From Timema cristinae (lineage: Eukaryota; Arthropoda; Insecta; Phasmatodea; Timematidae), in NCBI GenBank assembly GCA_039000515.1, contig JBCFYV010002255.1, forward strand, positions 18,756,390 through 18,820,389: 64,000 nt of DNA, written 5' to 3'. A program made the translations under genes and the position numbers. Below the pieces are notes generated by a model. That model searched no databases and had not been told where the DNA came from. It worked only from the letters and a program-made list of their open reading frames with translations. Within the stretch, counting starts at the first letter, position 1. Every line of letters begins with the position of its first letter. Positions 1 to 10,605 of this stretch are shown piece after piece.

Positions 1-1003
1 ATTACTCATCTTCATATAATCATTAAAATCCGTGAAAAAGTAATTATCAAGAAAAAACACGCTGCAGCCCTTAGGTTGTAAACCGCTGCTTTATTATAAC
101 ACATTTGGAAGCAATATTTATCTAGTTAGCTCTTTTAGATGTAGAACTCACTCGTCACTTTATCAAAAAATTAGTAATTTTGCCATGTTTATTTAAAAAC
201 ATTTTCAACTGGAAAATAAAGCAACAAAAGAATTCAATTTATCGATATTTCTACAGTATTTTGATACCTGTCTATCAATGTCCTGCTTCATAGCCTCATG
301 GAAGTAGCCTTAAAATGCTAATACAGGTACGTCGATAATATATTCAAAATATATTGTAATTTAGCGCGTGAGGGTGAAGGGGCTTCCCTTAAAATCTCAT
401 TAAATAACTTATGGCAAATTCAAAATCAGCACTCTAAACAACATGGAATACGAAATTTATGCAAATCGAACACTAAATAACGAATTGAAAAAGTATCCTA
501 AATTTGAAAATGTTAAAGGGGGGAAAAACAAATTATTTTTTGGTTACTATAGTCTAACTAATAAAATGAAAAATTATAAGTGTTGTAACAATGTAACACA
601 GACCTATTACTCTTCTTCTTTAATTGTTGTTTTGAGCCTATTTAAATCATTTTCATGAAAGCCTATTTGAATAAACAATTAAATAAGATATTTCAGTTAA
701 ATTCAAACTAGTATGGATACTTGCTAGAAAAATTAGTGTGTATTTCAGAAGTAAAACATTAACACTAACCTCAATGTCTTCATTTCATCAATCAGAGCTT
801 TAGATAAGAAAACAATAAAATGTTGCGTAACATTCACTGCATTTATGCCTTCAAAATTTAATAAAGCCCTAATTAAGGCATTGGCTGTAATACAAATTAT
901 AATTTGAATCATAGAACGGTGACAGTCTAGCAGCAACGAAAGTCACAACCATTTCTCTGACTATGGTCACAACTAAAAACACTAAACCATAAACAAAACA
1001 TAA
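1..1003. other. AT-rich stretch, no gene seen
   Basis: Open frames are short (under 75 codons) and look random. No splice-flanked exon, repeat family member or RNA gene was recognised here. Confidence 0.6.
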
Positions 1004-1204
1004 GGCCAGTTTCATAGTCAAATTTAGTACGCCTCAAGTGCGGCGTTACACTAAGTACATGACCACACCTACCTAAACTCGAATGGAATGGGCCGTTCTC
1101 GCATAGGAAACTGGCCCATTCCATTCTGGTTTAAGGGAGGTGTCGTCATGTACTTAGTGTAGCGCCGCACTTGAGGCGTACTAAATTTGACTATGAAACT
1201 GGCC
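1004..1204. mobile_element. 201-bp palindromic foldback element
   Basis: The two halves are near-perfect reverse complements. The left end reads GGCCAGTTTCATAGTCAAAT and the right end is its complement, finishing GACTATGAAACTGGCC. An inner hairpin lies around 1083-1125. There is no coding capacity. The shape is that of a foldback-type MITE, and the small arm divergence suggests a fairly recent origin. The superfamily cannot be assigned because no clear target duplication is visible. Confidence 0.75.
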
Positions 1205-1633
1205 CATTGGCTGACAATGCTGCCACTTCAAGCATTGCTGACTTGATTTAAATTTTGCTACTGGGAAGCTCATGTTCCCTTACGATTCGTTTCCATACCA
1301 CATTGGTTTGCCGTTGGCCGTTGTCTTTGCCTACTGACAACGGCGCTACTAGACTACTTGATTAACTAAGCTTTCTACAATTTACTACAGAAGGAATCTC
1401 CTTTCAATGTTTGATGATTTTTGAAGTTAGGACTTTTTGTAGAGTTGGGAATAACAGTTGGAATATTTTAAATTTCAAGTACAAACATGTGGTTAAGGAC
1501 TTTCATAATATAAAGTAATGGGGTACAGAATAAGCCTAGAATTTCCCAACTCCAGATCTCAAATCTCACAAAATTCCCAAATTTCCAAGATTTTAACCAA
1601 CCCGGTGCAACGCCCCTGAATTGGTGACCTCAA
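1205..1633. other. Unannotated stretch
   Basis: Mixed-composition sequence without a recognised repeat or coding signal. Confidence 0.5.
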
Positions 1634-1865
1634 CATTTATTGAATATCTGTTAAGAATGTCCTGGAATTTAATAATATATTTTTCTTCTCCCTTTTAACA
1701 CAGCTTTTAATGTAATTGATGTTCTATGGTCACTGGGGAAAAGAGTTTAATATTCTCCCTCTATGTTATATTTGATTATAATTTTATGTTTTCTATCTGA
1801 AACATTATTTTCTTTATTTTGGCAAAAGAAAAAAAAAGTGTTGATCTAGAAACTTTTTAAACACT
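1634..1865. repeat. Family G foldback repeat, diverged copy
   Basis: Shares the segment TTGAATATCTGTTAAGAATG, TCCTGGAATTTA, and a TTTATTTTGGCAAAAG-like end with the clearer copies at 26032-26334 and 39983-40278. The palindromic symmetry is largely eroded. Assignment rests on the order of these shared blocks. Confidence 0.45.
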
Positions 1866-2753
1866 GGCTCTTTCTTGTGCTCCCTACATTACATCCTTCA
1901 TCACAAGGCATAGATAAAAGTCTGTATTAATGCAGTTTCATTTATCTCCATACTGTACCTTTATGAACAATGGTACTAGCAAGTTCGCTACTGAGTTGAA
2001 AACTATTTAACTAATTTAAAGGTTATCTACAGATAACTCTCTTTAATGTTGCTACGCCTAATTTTAACGTATATTAATGAGCTTAGGGCTGTTTTAGAAG
2101 TGACCCTTGCCTTAACGAGTTTAATTAATAAAATGGTCAAACCACTGTGTGCTTGAGGTAAGTCAACATTCACTAAATCACAAACTAATAACCGAGGCCA
2201 TGAGAAGTTTTCCAATTCAATATCCTGTGGAATTTGTGAAGGAAATATTTGATTAAATTCTTATAAAATGTATACATAATGCACCGTTGCATGTGGGACC
2301 CACCTCATGGTGGACAATGAGACACAAAAACAATGGAAAGAAATTTTGTGTAAACATGTATCCCATTTTCTTTGTTTCCGGGTTATAGTCATGTTCATTC
2401 TTCATTAATTGGGAGCTGCTTAAGATTATAAGAAATGCTAAAAGTTGCCACATTCTGCTTAAATGCAGGCCTGCAGTCATCATGTCATAGAATACCACAC
2501 TTTTTTTAAAAAATACATTGCATTGCAGTGCTTGCAGTCAGACTAAGGGTGGCCATTTTAGAACTCCCTATAAAGTTAAGCAGATCCACCTTACTAGATT
2601 ACAAATATTACTGAAACCAGAAAATAAGGTCAAATGAAACACATGTTTATATAAACAGTTTTCATGGTTTTGTATCGCCTGTCCACAACTTAAGTGAGTC
2701 CCAAGTGTTTCAGCTCCCTCTGTATATTTCCGGTGAGAGTAATTACTGGTTTA
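1866..2753. other. Unannotated stretch
   Basis: Two short minus-strand open frames (62 and 81 codons) show no family resemblance and no splice context. Nothing else is recognised. Confidence 0.5.
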
Positions 2754-2835
2754 ACCACTTCGGTGACCGCATAGTATAAGGCGCTACGTTCTCAGTTGAC
2801 TAGGCTACCAATAACGGGGAGATACGATTTGGATG
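2754..2835 (+). repeat. SINE-B1 head fragment
   Basis: Matches the tRNA-like head of SINE-B1 (CCACTTCGGTGACCGCATAG, then an ACGGGGAGAT block) and stops before the body. A second, longer SINE-B1 follows five bases later, giving a head-to-tail pair. Confidence 0.65.
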
Positions 2836-2840
2836 ATTTA

Positions 2841-3077
2841 TCCACTTCTGTGGCCAAGTAAAGACGCTACTCTTGAAGTAGAATAGACTGTTGATGACGG
2901 GGAACTCAGGTTAGGATCTTGGTTGGGTGTACTGGGGGTGTTTTTTCTCAAAATTGTTTACCATTCTCCCTCCAAGCAAATGTGGGTTCAATTCCTATAA
3001 ATAGATATAAACCCACTAACGTAGTTAGTACACATGCATATATCTCGAATGGGTAGTAGGAGGCAGTGCTAAAAACA
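2841..3077 (+). repeat. SINE-B1 copy
   Basis: Has head (CCACTTCTGTGGCC), body (GGGTGTACTGGGGGTG, then CTCCCTCCAAGCAAATGTGG) and the shared tail (CGAATGGGTAGTAGG...GTGCTAAAA). GATTTAT before and after the copy may be the target duplication, which would mean it inserted into the older B1 head just upstream. Confidence 0.75.
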
Positions 3078-3664
3078 AAAGATTTATAGGTAACTAAAAA
3101 GCACTAGGAATCGAATCATGGCTGGATATGAAAATAGTTGTTTGAATTTTAGGTAGCTTGGATTTTCATTGATTCCCTTAGGAACCAGATTCAATTTCGG
3201 TTCTTAGAAAGTTGGTTATTAGTTATATAATCTAAGACAACAACACATAGAGATAACTAAATGAATATAGTTGACATAAAAAATAGTGTCTATTTATGTT
3301 TAACATATTATTTGCGCCTTCTTTGTCTACTGACTTACAGGACGATGAATTACATTACCACTCATATTACAGAAATATTGAGACCAAGAAGATAAAATAG
3401 TTTACGTTAGTTTGTGTGATAAATGTAATTTGAAACCGGGAAACGAAATAATATAACCATCACCGAATTCAGTAACTTATTGGGACAATCCCACTACAAC
3501 AATATATATAATGCATGCCTATTTGATATAACTTTTGTAATATTCGAATAGAAACTGTTTTGTTTCTAACATAAATGTATATTATAGTTTAAAATGGGCC
3601 TTGAATATATTAGACAAAATTTAACTTGCCCTTTAATGTCATTATTTATTTGTGTCTGTTTCAG
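3078..3664. other. Intron-like stretch before candidate exon
   Basis: AT-rich unique sequence. The last 40 bases are pyrimidine-biased and end TTTGTGTCTGTTTCAG, a good 3' splice site. Confidence 0.4.
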
Positions 3665-3717
3665 GTGCAGTTTTGAATCTTCTCTTAAAAGTAGGGGGTG
3701 AAGAATATTTATTATCT
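3665..3717 (+). CDS. Candidate 53-bp internal exon, unknown gene
   Basis: This short segment lies between a strong acceptor (TGTCTGTTTCAG) and a near-consensus donor (TCT|GTAAGTATTT). Only one of three frames is open. It reads about 17 residues containing the string AVLNLLLKVGGEEYLLS, a plausible amphipathic protein segment. The flanks are unique sequence, not recognised repeats. The exon cannot be assigned to a family from so few residues, and no partner exon was identified elsewhere in the window, so the rest of the gene would lie outside or go unrecognised. The signals could also arise by chance in 64 kb. A tandem acceptor at 3670 would shorten the exon by 6 bases. Confidence 0.3.
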
Positions 3718-4929
3718 GTAAGTATTTAAACATTGATTAATTAAATATTCTACATACTTCAAACAAAATTAATATCTACATAGAATTCCTTAAAATTAAA
3801 TTCAGCCTACTTGTATTGTTATAGTCTTTTTTGACAAAATATGAAAATTAATACAAATATCTTATTGCTTCTTTATTTATCAAATGAGAGTTTAAAATAC
3901 AAATTAAACTTAATTTTTGATGTCATATAACACACAATATATCGTTTGTAGATACCAGATGATAAAAATAAAACAATCCTGTACGGTTTCATTTATAACA
4001 ATAATATAAAACTATTTTAGTAATTATAAAATAAAATGCTATTTAAAAAAATCTTCTGTTTTTGAACAAGTGATTAAAGGAACAGTTACCAAATGGTATT
4101 GCTGACAGCTGTTGTATATTTTTCTTTGTACTAGTCAAATAAAAAATACATTTATTTGAAGAAAAATAATATCAAAGTTACTTAATTATATAACTTATGG
4201 TATTAAAAAAAATACAAATGTGAAATCCGAATAAATCTACAAATAATATTCGAATGGCTATGCTAGTGCAAAATAAATACACTTGCTAACTATTTATATA
4301 TAAGATTATCATTAAAATATGGGTCCCATTAATGAGCGTACTACAGTATTTTTACAAGAATTTACAAAGAGATATAAGCTTTTGTTGCTTTTTTTTTCAA
4401 ATTTAGAAACACGGACATTTATAAATGTTTTTGTTACAATTTTTTTATCTTATGTAGTGTGAAGACTGTGGGCGCGTGCCAACATTAATAATATTAGCTC
4501 AATACGTTGTGTAATATTTTTAACTCAAGCCATTTATAAAAATAATGATAATTAGAGAAAATGTTGGGCAGTAATGGCCCTCCAATTACTATGAAATTTT
4601 TAATGCATATTATTTTGATAAAGAGGTCACATACACGATACAAACATATACACATGGTCAACAAACAACTATTTTAGTCATAGAATATAAAATCGTCTAA
4701 AACAATTATTGAAGGGGAACTTTTTTCTGAGAGAGACTTAAACTATTGGAATATCACAAAGATCGAATCAAAAATTCAAAGAAGTCATAGGAATATAGGC
4801 TAATGTATCCATGCCTAAGGTATACTTTAATTTGTAATATCATAGATTTACTAAAAATGGACAATGGAAGAGTTAAATTAAAAAATACCAAAGCAAAAAT
4901 TAAACCATTTAAACATTTTTAATTGATTT
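3718..4929. other. AT-rich stretch, nothing recognised
   Basis: Very AT-rich unique sequence after the candidate donor. No open frame of interest and no repeat family member was noticed. Confidence 0.5.
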
Positions 4930-5260
4930 ACTCAAATTAAATAATATCTAATGTATATATGTATGTATATAAATTAAATGAGATTTAATATATGCATATA
5001 GATATATGTATTTTACATATGTGTATATGTGTCTATATATACGATGTACTATACCTATATGTATGCATATATATGTATACAAGTATGTGTATTTATGTAT
5101 GTGTATAGGTCCTATACGTATAACAATCAATATAAATATTTATATATATATATATAATATATATAATGGGTAAAATGGGTAATTTTTCCTTGGTTTTATG
5201 ATATAATTGATTTTTTAATTTAATGTGGCGTATATAAATATATATATCTATATAATTTAA
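4930..5260. repeat. AT-rich low-complexity (TATG/TATA) tract
   Basis: Interspersed TATG, TATA and GTGTAT motifs form a degenerate microsatellite. A (TA)n core lies near 5142-5163. Minus-strand open frames here are artefacts rich in Tyr, Ile and His. Confidence 0.85.
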
Positions 5261-6020
5261 ATCTCAGCTGGTTTTAATAGTTCATTGACATTTTTCAACT
5301 AGTTTAATCAATATTTGATTTTTTGTAAATTAATGATTCCTTAATCTATATTTAGGAAATAATAGTATGTAAACTATTATCAGCTGGCCACAACAACAAC
5401 AACAAAAGTCTTGTGGACCAGCGTTTATCCATCTTTGCATTAAGGACAAGCACCGAGGAATATATAGAGTTTCATCAGACAAGAATCGCAAATACTTGGC
5501 ATAGCAAGGGCAAACGTTAAACTACCACCCCCCCCCCCTATTTTTTTACGGACAGATTCGAGAACAAGATAGTTTGAGCGTGAAATAAAAACCTATGAAC
5601 GATTTTCTCGGTCGGCTGGTCAAGCGCTGTGTCCCTTTATATCAACTTTAGAGAGGGCGAGAGGGAAGGAGGTGTTTGTCTGATACACAGCCACACCGAA
5701 ACAACACCTAGCACCGACTCTTTTCCTTCTTCCCTTTCATACTAACCCTCCGAAAGTTTTAACTCGCCAATTTTCCTAATGAATCTCCTGATATGGTCAC
5801 AAGTAGAAACATTTTGGTTTAGTCCATTGTTATTATATTATTTATAATTCCATTTTTGAGATTTAACGACATTAACACTACTTGAACAAACTAACTCCTT
5901 GAAAAATAGTAGAGACATTGTAATATTTTTAAATATGGGCTGGAGGCTAGTTAACTGGCAACTCTCATCAGATGAATACTTACTTTCTCTATGGCGTTAG
6001 GAACTCGAAAGTTAATGGAT
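5261..6020. other. Unannotated stretch with a poly-C run
   Basis: Contains (CAA)n-like sequence near 5390-5405 and a run of about 13 C near 5526. The part at 5560-5760 is less AT-rich but has no convincing exon or known repeat. Confidence 0.45.
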
Positions 6021-6024
6021 TACA

Positions 6025-6330
6025 AAGTACCACCTATCCCTATTCGAGATGTTATCCCTCACCTTGACCACCTAAGAGCTAGTTACCTGCCACATTCATC
6101 TATCTATATTTCTTTTCCTACTCTTCTATCCCTATCTGAGATTAGTCTTACCATAACATATCCATCTAGATAGTTCATCATCCCCTCATTGCACCCTATC
6201 CCTATATAGAGCTTGTTCTACCCTGGCCACATCATTGCATCCTATCCCTATATTAAGCCAGTTTTATCCAGTCCACCTCATTACAGCCTATCCTTAGCTT
6301 GAGCTAGTTTGATTACGATCTTATTGTATC
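6025..6330 (+). repeat. Degenerate 46-47 bp tandem repeat
   Basis: The phrase CCTATCCCTAT recurs with CCACCTCATT-like spacers. Clear starts at 6194, 6241 and 6287 give a 46-47 bp period, and more diverged units lie upstream. The overlapping 60-codon plus-strand frame at 5991-6173 is a by-product of the repeat. Confidence 0.55.
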
Positions 6331-6896
6331 TGATTGATGTCTCCTCTTTCACTCTATCTTTTTTATTAGTAACAATACATTATCGTTGTGAATGTACAAC
6401 AACAATATTTTCCCATAGCAGGTTAGAAATTCTTAAAACTCAATTAAAGTGTATTTCTAATTAATTATTTTTCAAATTCTCTCCTGCTACTTAAGTCCGG
6501 TCTAGTGCAACGTATAATTATTGGGTTTATCACTGTATTGTGCTTTAGTTTGTATAGAACGCGAGTAGACAATTTTTGTTACTCGGGTTGGGATTTGGTG
6601 TGACCTTAATTGAAGACAGGGTTGAGTAGTGTTTAGTTCATTCTTTAGGCTATACTGAATATGAATAAGAACGGCTTATTTAGAAAATACAAAATTTTAC
6701 AGTCAAAATTGATAATGGTTGGTGTGCCGATCATTCTTTTCGCTTTTTTTTTTGCCTAAAAATTGAGATATTCACTCAAAGCTTGTAAGATAATGTAAAA
6801 CGAAATAATAAATTCGTCTCAGAAACATTCCACCAAAGGGCATAATGAAATAGTATACATTGTTACAGAAACATTAATATATATTTATTTTATATT
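6331..6896. other. Unannotated stretch
   Basis: Unique AT-rich sequence with no supported feature. Confidence 0.5.
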
Positions 6897-7122
6897 ATTA
6901 GCACCACGTCTTACAACACGTTCGAGCTATACGCCTGTTTTAAGGACTAGGAAGGTTTGGTTTAGAGGAAGTGCACCAGCGTTTGCGTGGAGGGAGAATG
7001 GAAAACCATTTATGAAAAAAGCCTAGCGAATCCGACCGGGATCAAAATCTGATTTCCCCGTCTTTGACAGTATAGTCTAACACGAAAGTATCGCGTTAAG
7101 GCACCTGGCTACACAAACGGGT
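6897..7122 (-). repeat. SINE-B1 copy, minus strand
   Basis: Begins on the plus strand with the tail complement (TTAGCACCACGTCTTACAAC), continues through the B body (GTTTGCGTGGAGGGAGAATG) and ends with a B1 head complement near CACAAACGGGTG. Moderately diverged. Confidence 0.75.
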
Positions 7123-7409
7123 GAAACGTTAAGGAAAAGAGGAGCATCTCTGTTCATCAATAAAGTGGATTCCACAAGTTACAATATATTCTGTAAATTC
7201 TTACAACACGAATGGGTTCAAAGACGCGGTAAACAGATAATTAAAACCACCGATATTACTTTAAAAGAGAAGGAAAAACAACTACTTGGAAATAAAACTT
7301 CAATGCAATCGATCGGAATTGTACACCTGACCTTCCAAGTACACTTAAGAATACATCTCAAGTGTATTCATGACGAAATTAAATTTGATGCATAGCAAAA
7401 CATTAGCTT

Positions 7410-7602
7410 ACCCGGGCCGGTGGAAAGTTAAGGCGTAACACTCGCAATCGACTAAACTGCCGATGACGAGTAAATGATCGCGGTTCGTTCCCGGTCGTGT
7501 CTATTGAGGGTGCTTCACCTAAAAAAAATTCCACTCTCCCTCCCCGCAAATGAAAGTACATATCCTATAAATTCAAACTTTCTCATCCTTAGCACATTAC
7601 AT
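7410..7602 (+). repeat. SINE-B copy, 5' part (host of two nested SINEs)
   Basis: Head and body of a diverged B element (GCGGTTCGTTCCCGGTCGTG, then CACTCTCCCTCCCCGCAAAT). It breaks at the CATTA motif, resumes as TTAATTAGTACATA at about 7900-7915, and finishes with the tail at 8092-8130. The element is therefore split by two later insertions. Confidence 0.7.
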
Positions 7603-7899
7603 CATTTATTATTATTATTATTAACACCACGTCTTACTACCCGTTCGGGTTATACGCTCTTAAGATGTGTAATAGTAGGGTGATTGTGTGATGAAATGGA
7701 GGACCTACAGTTTAACGTGGGATCCGAACCACAGTGGAGGCCTGCCATTCCACACATTCACAAGTTGTTATTAATACACGTCTTGTCAGAGGTGAAGGAA
7801 GGGTTTGGCAATCAGATGAATCTGTGCCGGGACCGAGGATTAAACCCCAGACACCCAGCACAGAAGTCTGACACTTTACCCCTAGACCACCAGTTCACC
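7603..7899 (-). repeat. SINE-A full-length copy, minus strand, nested in SINE-B
   Basis: Reads (ATT)n, tail complement, body complement and tRNA-like head complement ending at the CACCAGTTCACCC end. Inserted into the B element at 7410-8130. Target duplication is unclear, with CATTA on both sides. Confidence 0.8.
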
Positions 7900-7915
7900 C
7901 ATTAATTAGTACATA

Positions 7916-8082
7916 TGAATGTGGGGAATGCCAGGCCTCCACCGTGGTTCGGATTCCACGTTAAACTGTAGGTCCTTCATTTCATCTCACAATCACCCTA
8001 CCATTACACATTAGCGTAAGTGCGTATAAACCCGAATGGGTAGTAAGACGTGGTGCTAATAATTATAATAATAATAATAATA
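7916..8082 (+). repeat. 5'-truncated SINE-A (right half) with 9-bp duplication
   Basis: Starts at TGAATGTGGGGAATGCCAGG inside the SINE-A body and runs to the (TAA)n tail. The 9-bp TAGTACATA occurs at 7907-7915 and again at 8083-8091, so this is an insertion of a truncated copy rather than a deletion remnant. The flanking sequence is the interrupted B element. Confidence 0.8.
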
Positions 8083-8130
8083 TAGTACATAGTCGCACAA
8101 GCCGAACGGGTAGTAATATGAAATGCAATA
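8083..8130 (+). repeat. SINE-B 3' tail, displaced remainder
   Basis: After the second copy of TAGTACATA the sequence GTCGCACAAGCCGAACGGGT resumes the B tail of the element that starts at 7410, then decays to AATGCAATAAAA. Confidence 0.65.
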
Positions 8131-8156
8131 AAAAAGACATTGTATATAGTTATGCT

Positions 8157-8400
8157 TAGCACCGCGTCTTACTGCCCATTTGGCTTATCCTCTTAAGTAC
8201 TAATCACGCTAAAGTGTTAGTAATCGGGAAGTTTGAATATAGAGGAAGTGAGCCCACACTTTCGTGGAGGGAGAGTGCAAAACCATTTAGGTGAAACCAC
8301 CCCAGTTCACCCGACCGAGATTCGAACCTCAATTTCCGCGTCCTTGGCAGTCTAGTTCAACATGAAACCAGTGGGGTAGCTAACTACGCCACCTAGGCGG
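8157..8400 (-). repeat. SINE-B2 copy, minus strand
   Basis: Complete from tail complement (TTAGCACCGCGTCTTACTGC) to the B2 head complement (GTAGCTAACTACGCCACC). The B-box complement appears as CGAGATTCGAACCTC. Confidence 0.8.
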
Positions 8401-8850
8401 CTAAAAATCTAATTGAAAATGTATATTAAGAATGCAATGTCGGTACCAATATATAGTTTGTAAACTGTGTTGCTTATCGACATTATGTTCAGCGTTATCT
8501 TTATCAACGTATATTTAATCATAGCTTTATTATAATCCTATCAATCATTGTGAATAATCCCCCATACTATTATTGTTAGAACACAGAAATACTTAATAGG
8601 TACTATTATATATTAGTGTTCATGTTATTAAAGGTGTTTCAAATTACAAAACATGATAATGATCATTTGATTATGTAATTACCAATCATATTAAAACCGA
8701 TGAGTACCGGTCATTTAAAGATATATGTCGATAAATAGAACCTACATCCAACGAGTCTGCCTTACTCGTATTCAAGGGTTCAAGGTCGACTACAAAGCTA
8801 GGTGGTAATAATTAATTTTCCGGTAATTCATATAATATTTTAAGTATTTG
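8401..8850. other. Unannotated stretch
   Basis: AT-rich unique sequence with no supported feature. Confidence 0.5.
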
Positions 8851-9057
8851 TGTCCCACTTCGGTGGCCACATGGTCTAAGTCGCTACTCTTGCAGTAGAC
8901 TAGGCTATTGATGATAGGGATATCGAGGTTCGAATCTCGATCGGGTGTACGAAGGGTAGTTTTTACAAAATTGTTTTCCGTTCTCCAATATAGGTACACT
9001 TCCTATAAAATATTACCTTTTTAACCCTAAAATCATTGGCATAATTAATATATAATT
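8851..9057 (+). repeat. SINE-B1 copy, 5' part
   Basis: Good head (CCCACTTCGGTGGCCACATG, GAGGTTCGAATCTCGATCGG) and body. Interrupted at 9058 by a SINE-A. The tail is found at 9354-9395. Confidence 0.85.
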
Positions 9058-9342
9058 GGTGACCTGGTAGTCTAGGGGTAAGGTGTCGGACCTCTGTGCT
9101 GGAGTCCGGGGTTCAATCCTCGGTCCCGGCACAGATTTATCTGATTACCAAACCCTTCCTTCACCTCTGACAAGACGTGTATTAATCACAACTTGTGAAT
9201 GTGGGGAATGCAAGGCCTCCACCATGGTTCGGATTCCACGTTAAACTGTAGGTCCTCTATTTCATCTCACAATCACCCTACCATTACACATTAGCGTAAG
9301 TGCGTATAACCCGAACGGGTAGTAAGACGTGGTGCTAATAAT
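9058..9342 (+). repeat. SINE-A reference copy, full length, nested in SINE-B1
   Basis: This is the clearest full-length SINE-A (285 bp) and defines the family. The tRNA-like head (about 75 nt) has an A-box-like TGGTAGTCTAGGGGTAAGG and a B-box-like GGGGTTCAATCCTCGG, and overall looks like a Glu/Asp-type tRNA. The body runs from AGATTTATCTGATTACC to a second B-box-like GGTTCGGATTCCAC. The 3' tail is GCGTATAACCCGAACGGGTA followed by GTAAGACGTGGTGC and (TAA)n. The 11-bp AATATATAATT at 9047-9057 is repeated at 9343-9353, a clean target duplication of the kind left by LINE-driven target-primed reverse transcription. A pol III internal promoter is inferred from the boxes. Confidence 0.9.
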
Positions 9343-9353
9343 AATATATAATT

Positions 9354-9395
9354 GTATAATATGAACGGGTAGTAAGACATGGTACTAAAAAGATA
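9354..9395 (+). repeat. SINE-B1 tail, displaced remainder
   Basis: GTATAATATGAACGGGTAGT and GACATGGTACTAAAA complete the B1 element that begins at 8851. Confidence 0.8.
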
Positions 9396-10429
9396 AATAT
9401 ATTTACGTATGAACCTATCATAACATTAATTTAAAGAGGCTTGGATTTTCAGTAGCCGGTCTTAGGATTAAATACAGATCTAAATTCTGGGCTGTTTTAA
9501 CAGTGCAATTAGACTGTACTTTATTACCCATTTCCAGATTGAACAAATTAACCATTTAGAGCTTTTTTTTTGACAGAGCTTATCAACTACATTTAAAACC
9601 CCGGTGTTCCGAACCCGGTTAGTAAGAAATTTTGGATGTTAAGAACCATTTCTAACTAAACGGAAGGAAAAAACTAAATCAAATTAAGTATATTTTATTG
9701 ATAGCAAACTTTAAGTTAAAAGATAATTGTAAGAAACTAGTGATAATAAATGCTTAATATTTACATGTTGCAGTCAACACAATGTGTTTTAATGTAGTTA
9801 AAAATTGTTACGGGGGTTACTGTAAAATGGTATACCTTATATTTAAAACTACAGTCGTCTATATGTTATCTATTATACATCTGTTAAATTAATGTAAATT
9901 TTATCAAGCTCATTCTAATATAATATAATATCAAATTTGTGTAAATACACTTTCTCTCGTTTAATCTGAACTAGCTTCTCTTCAAATTAGTTCGGGATTA
10001 TTATTTATTATTAGGTGTTCTGTCTTACGACAGGTCAATTCCTTTTGTCAGTAAATTTTGACCACCAATGCACCCTGTCCTCTGCCTCCTCCTTCAGCTC
10101 CCCAAATTTTCTTATTTTCTTCAAATTATTTAATATTTGAATCCTTATTCTTCCCCCTTTCCCTCCTAAGCCTTGCCTTCCATAACGTCTTACAGAAGGC
10201 AGTTCCTACTAAGGATGTGTCCGATCCAGTTTGCTTTGCACAGAAGAATTACACCCAAAATTGTTTTCTCCCCAGCCACCCTTTTTTAGGACGTCTTCAT
10301 CTGTCAACTTGTTTGGACTAAAGAGGTCATATTTTATTTTGTTTTTATGTCAGTCTCGTATAGTCTGGCTTACCTCTTGACAAAATGGTCGGGCCTCAAA
10401 TCTAAGGGAAGTACTTTAAATGTGTTTCC
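9396..10429. other. Unannotated stretch
   Basis: Contains a small hairpin CTGTCTTACGACAG at 10020-10033 and a C/T-rich segment at 10070-10270. Plus-strand frames of 87 and 60 codons in 10058-10529 have low-complexity composition and no recognised domain. Confidence 0.45.
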
Positions 10430-10550
10430 TAATTGCTTTTTTCCACTCTCTTACCCCGTAAATTTGGGTAGATTTCCTCTTAACTCCTTTGCCCTTTCCT
10501 TCCCTAATGATATAATTAAATGTAGATAGGTTGACTGGGTAGTAAGAAGC

Positions 10551-10557
<7 letters not shown>
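10430..10557 (+). repeat. Diverged SINE-B fragment split by SINE-A
   Basis: The body motif CCACTCTCTTACCCCGTAAA and the tail GACTGGGTAGTAAGAAGCAG are recognisable and the head is lost or unrecognisable. The last 14 bases (AAGAAGCAGTGTTA, 10544-10557) are the target duplication of the following SINE-A. Confidence 0.65.
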
Positions 10558-10605
<48 letters not shown>

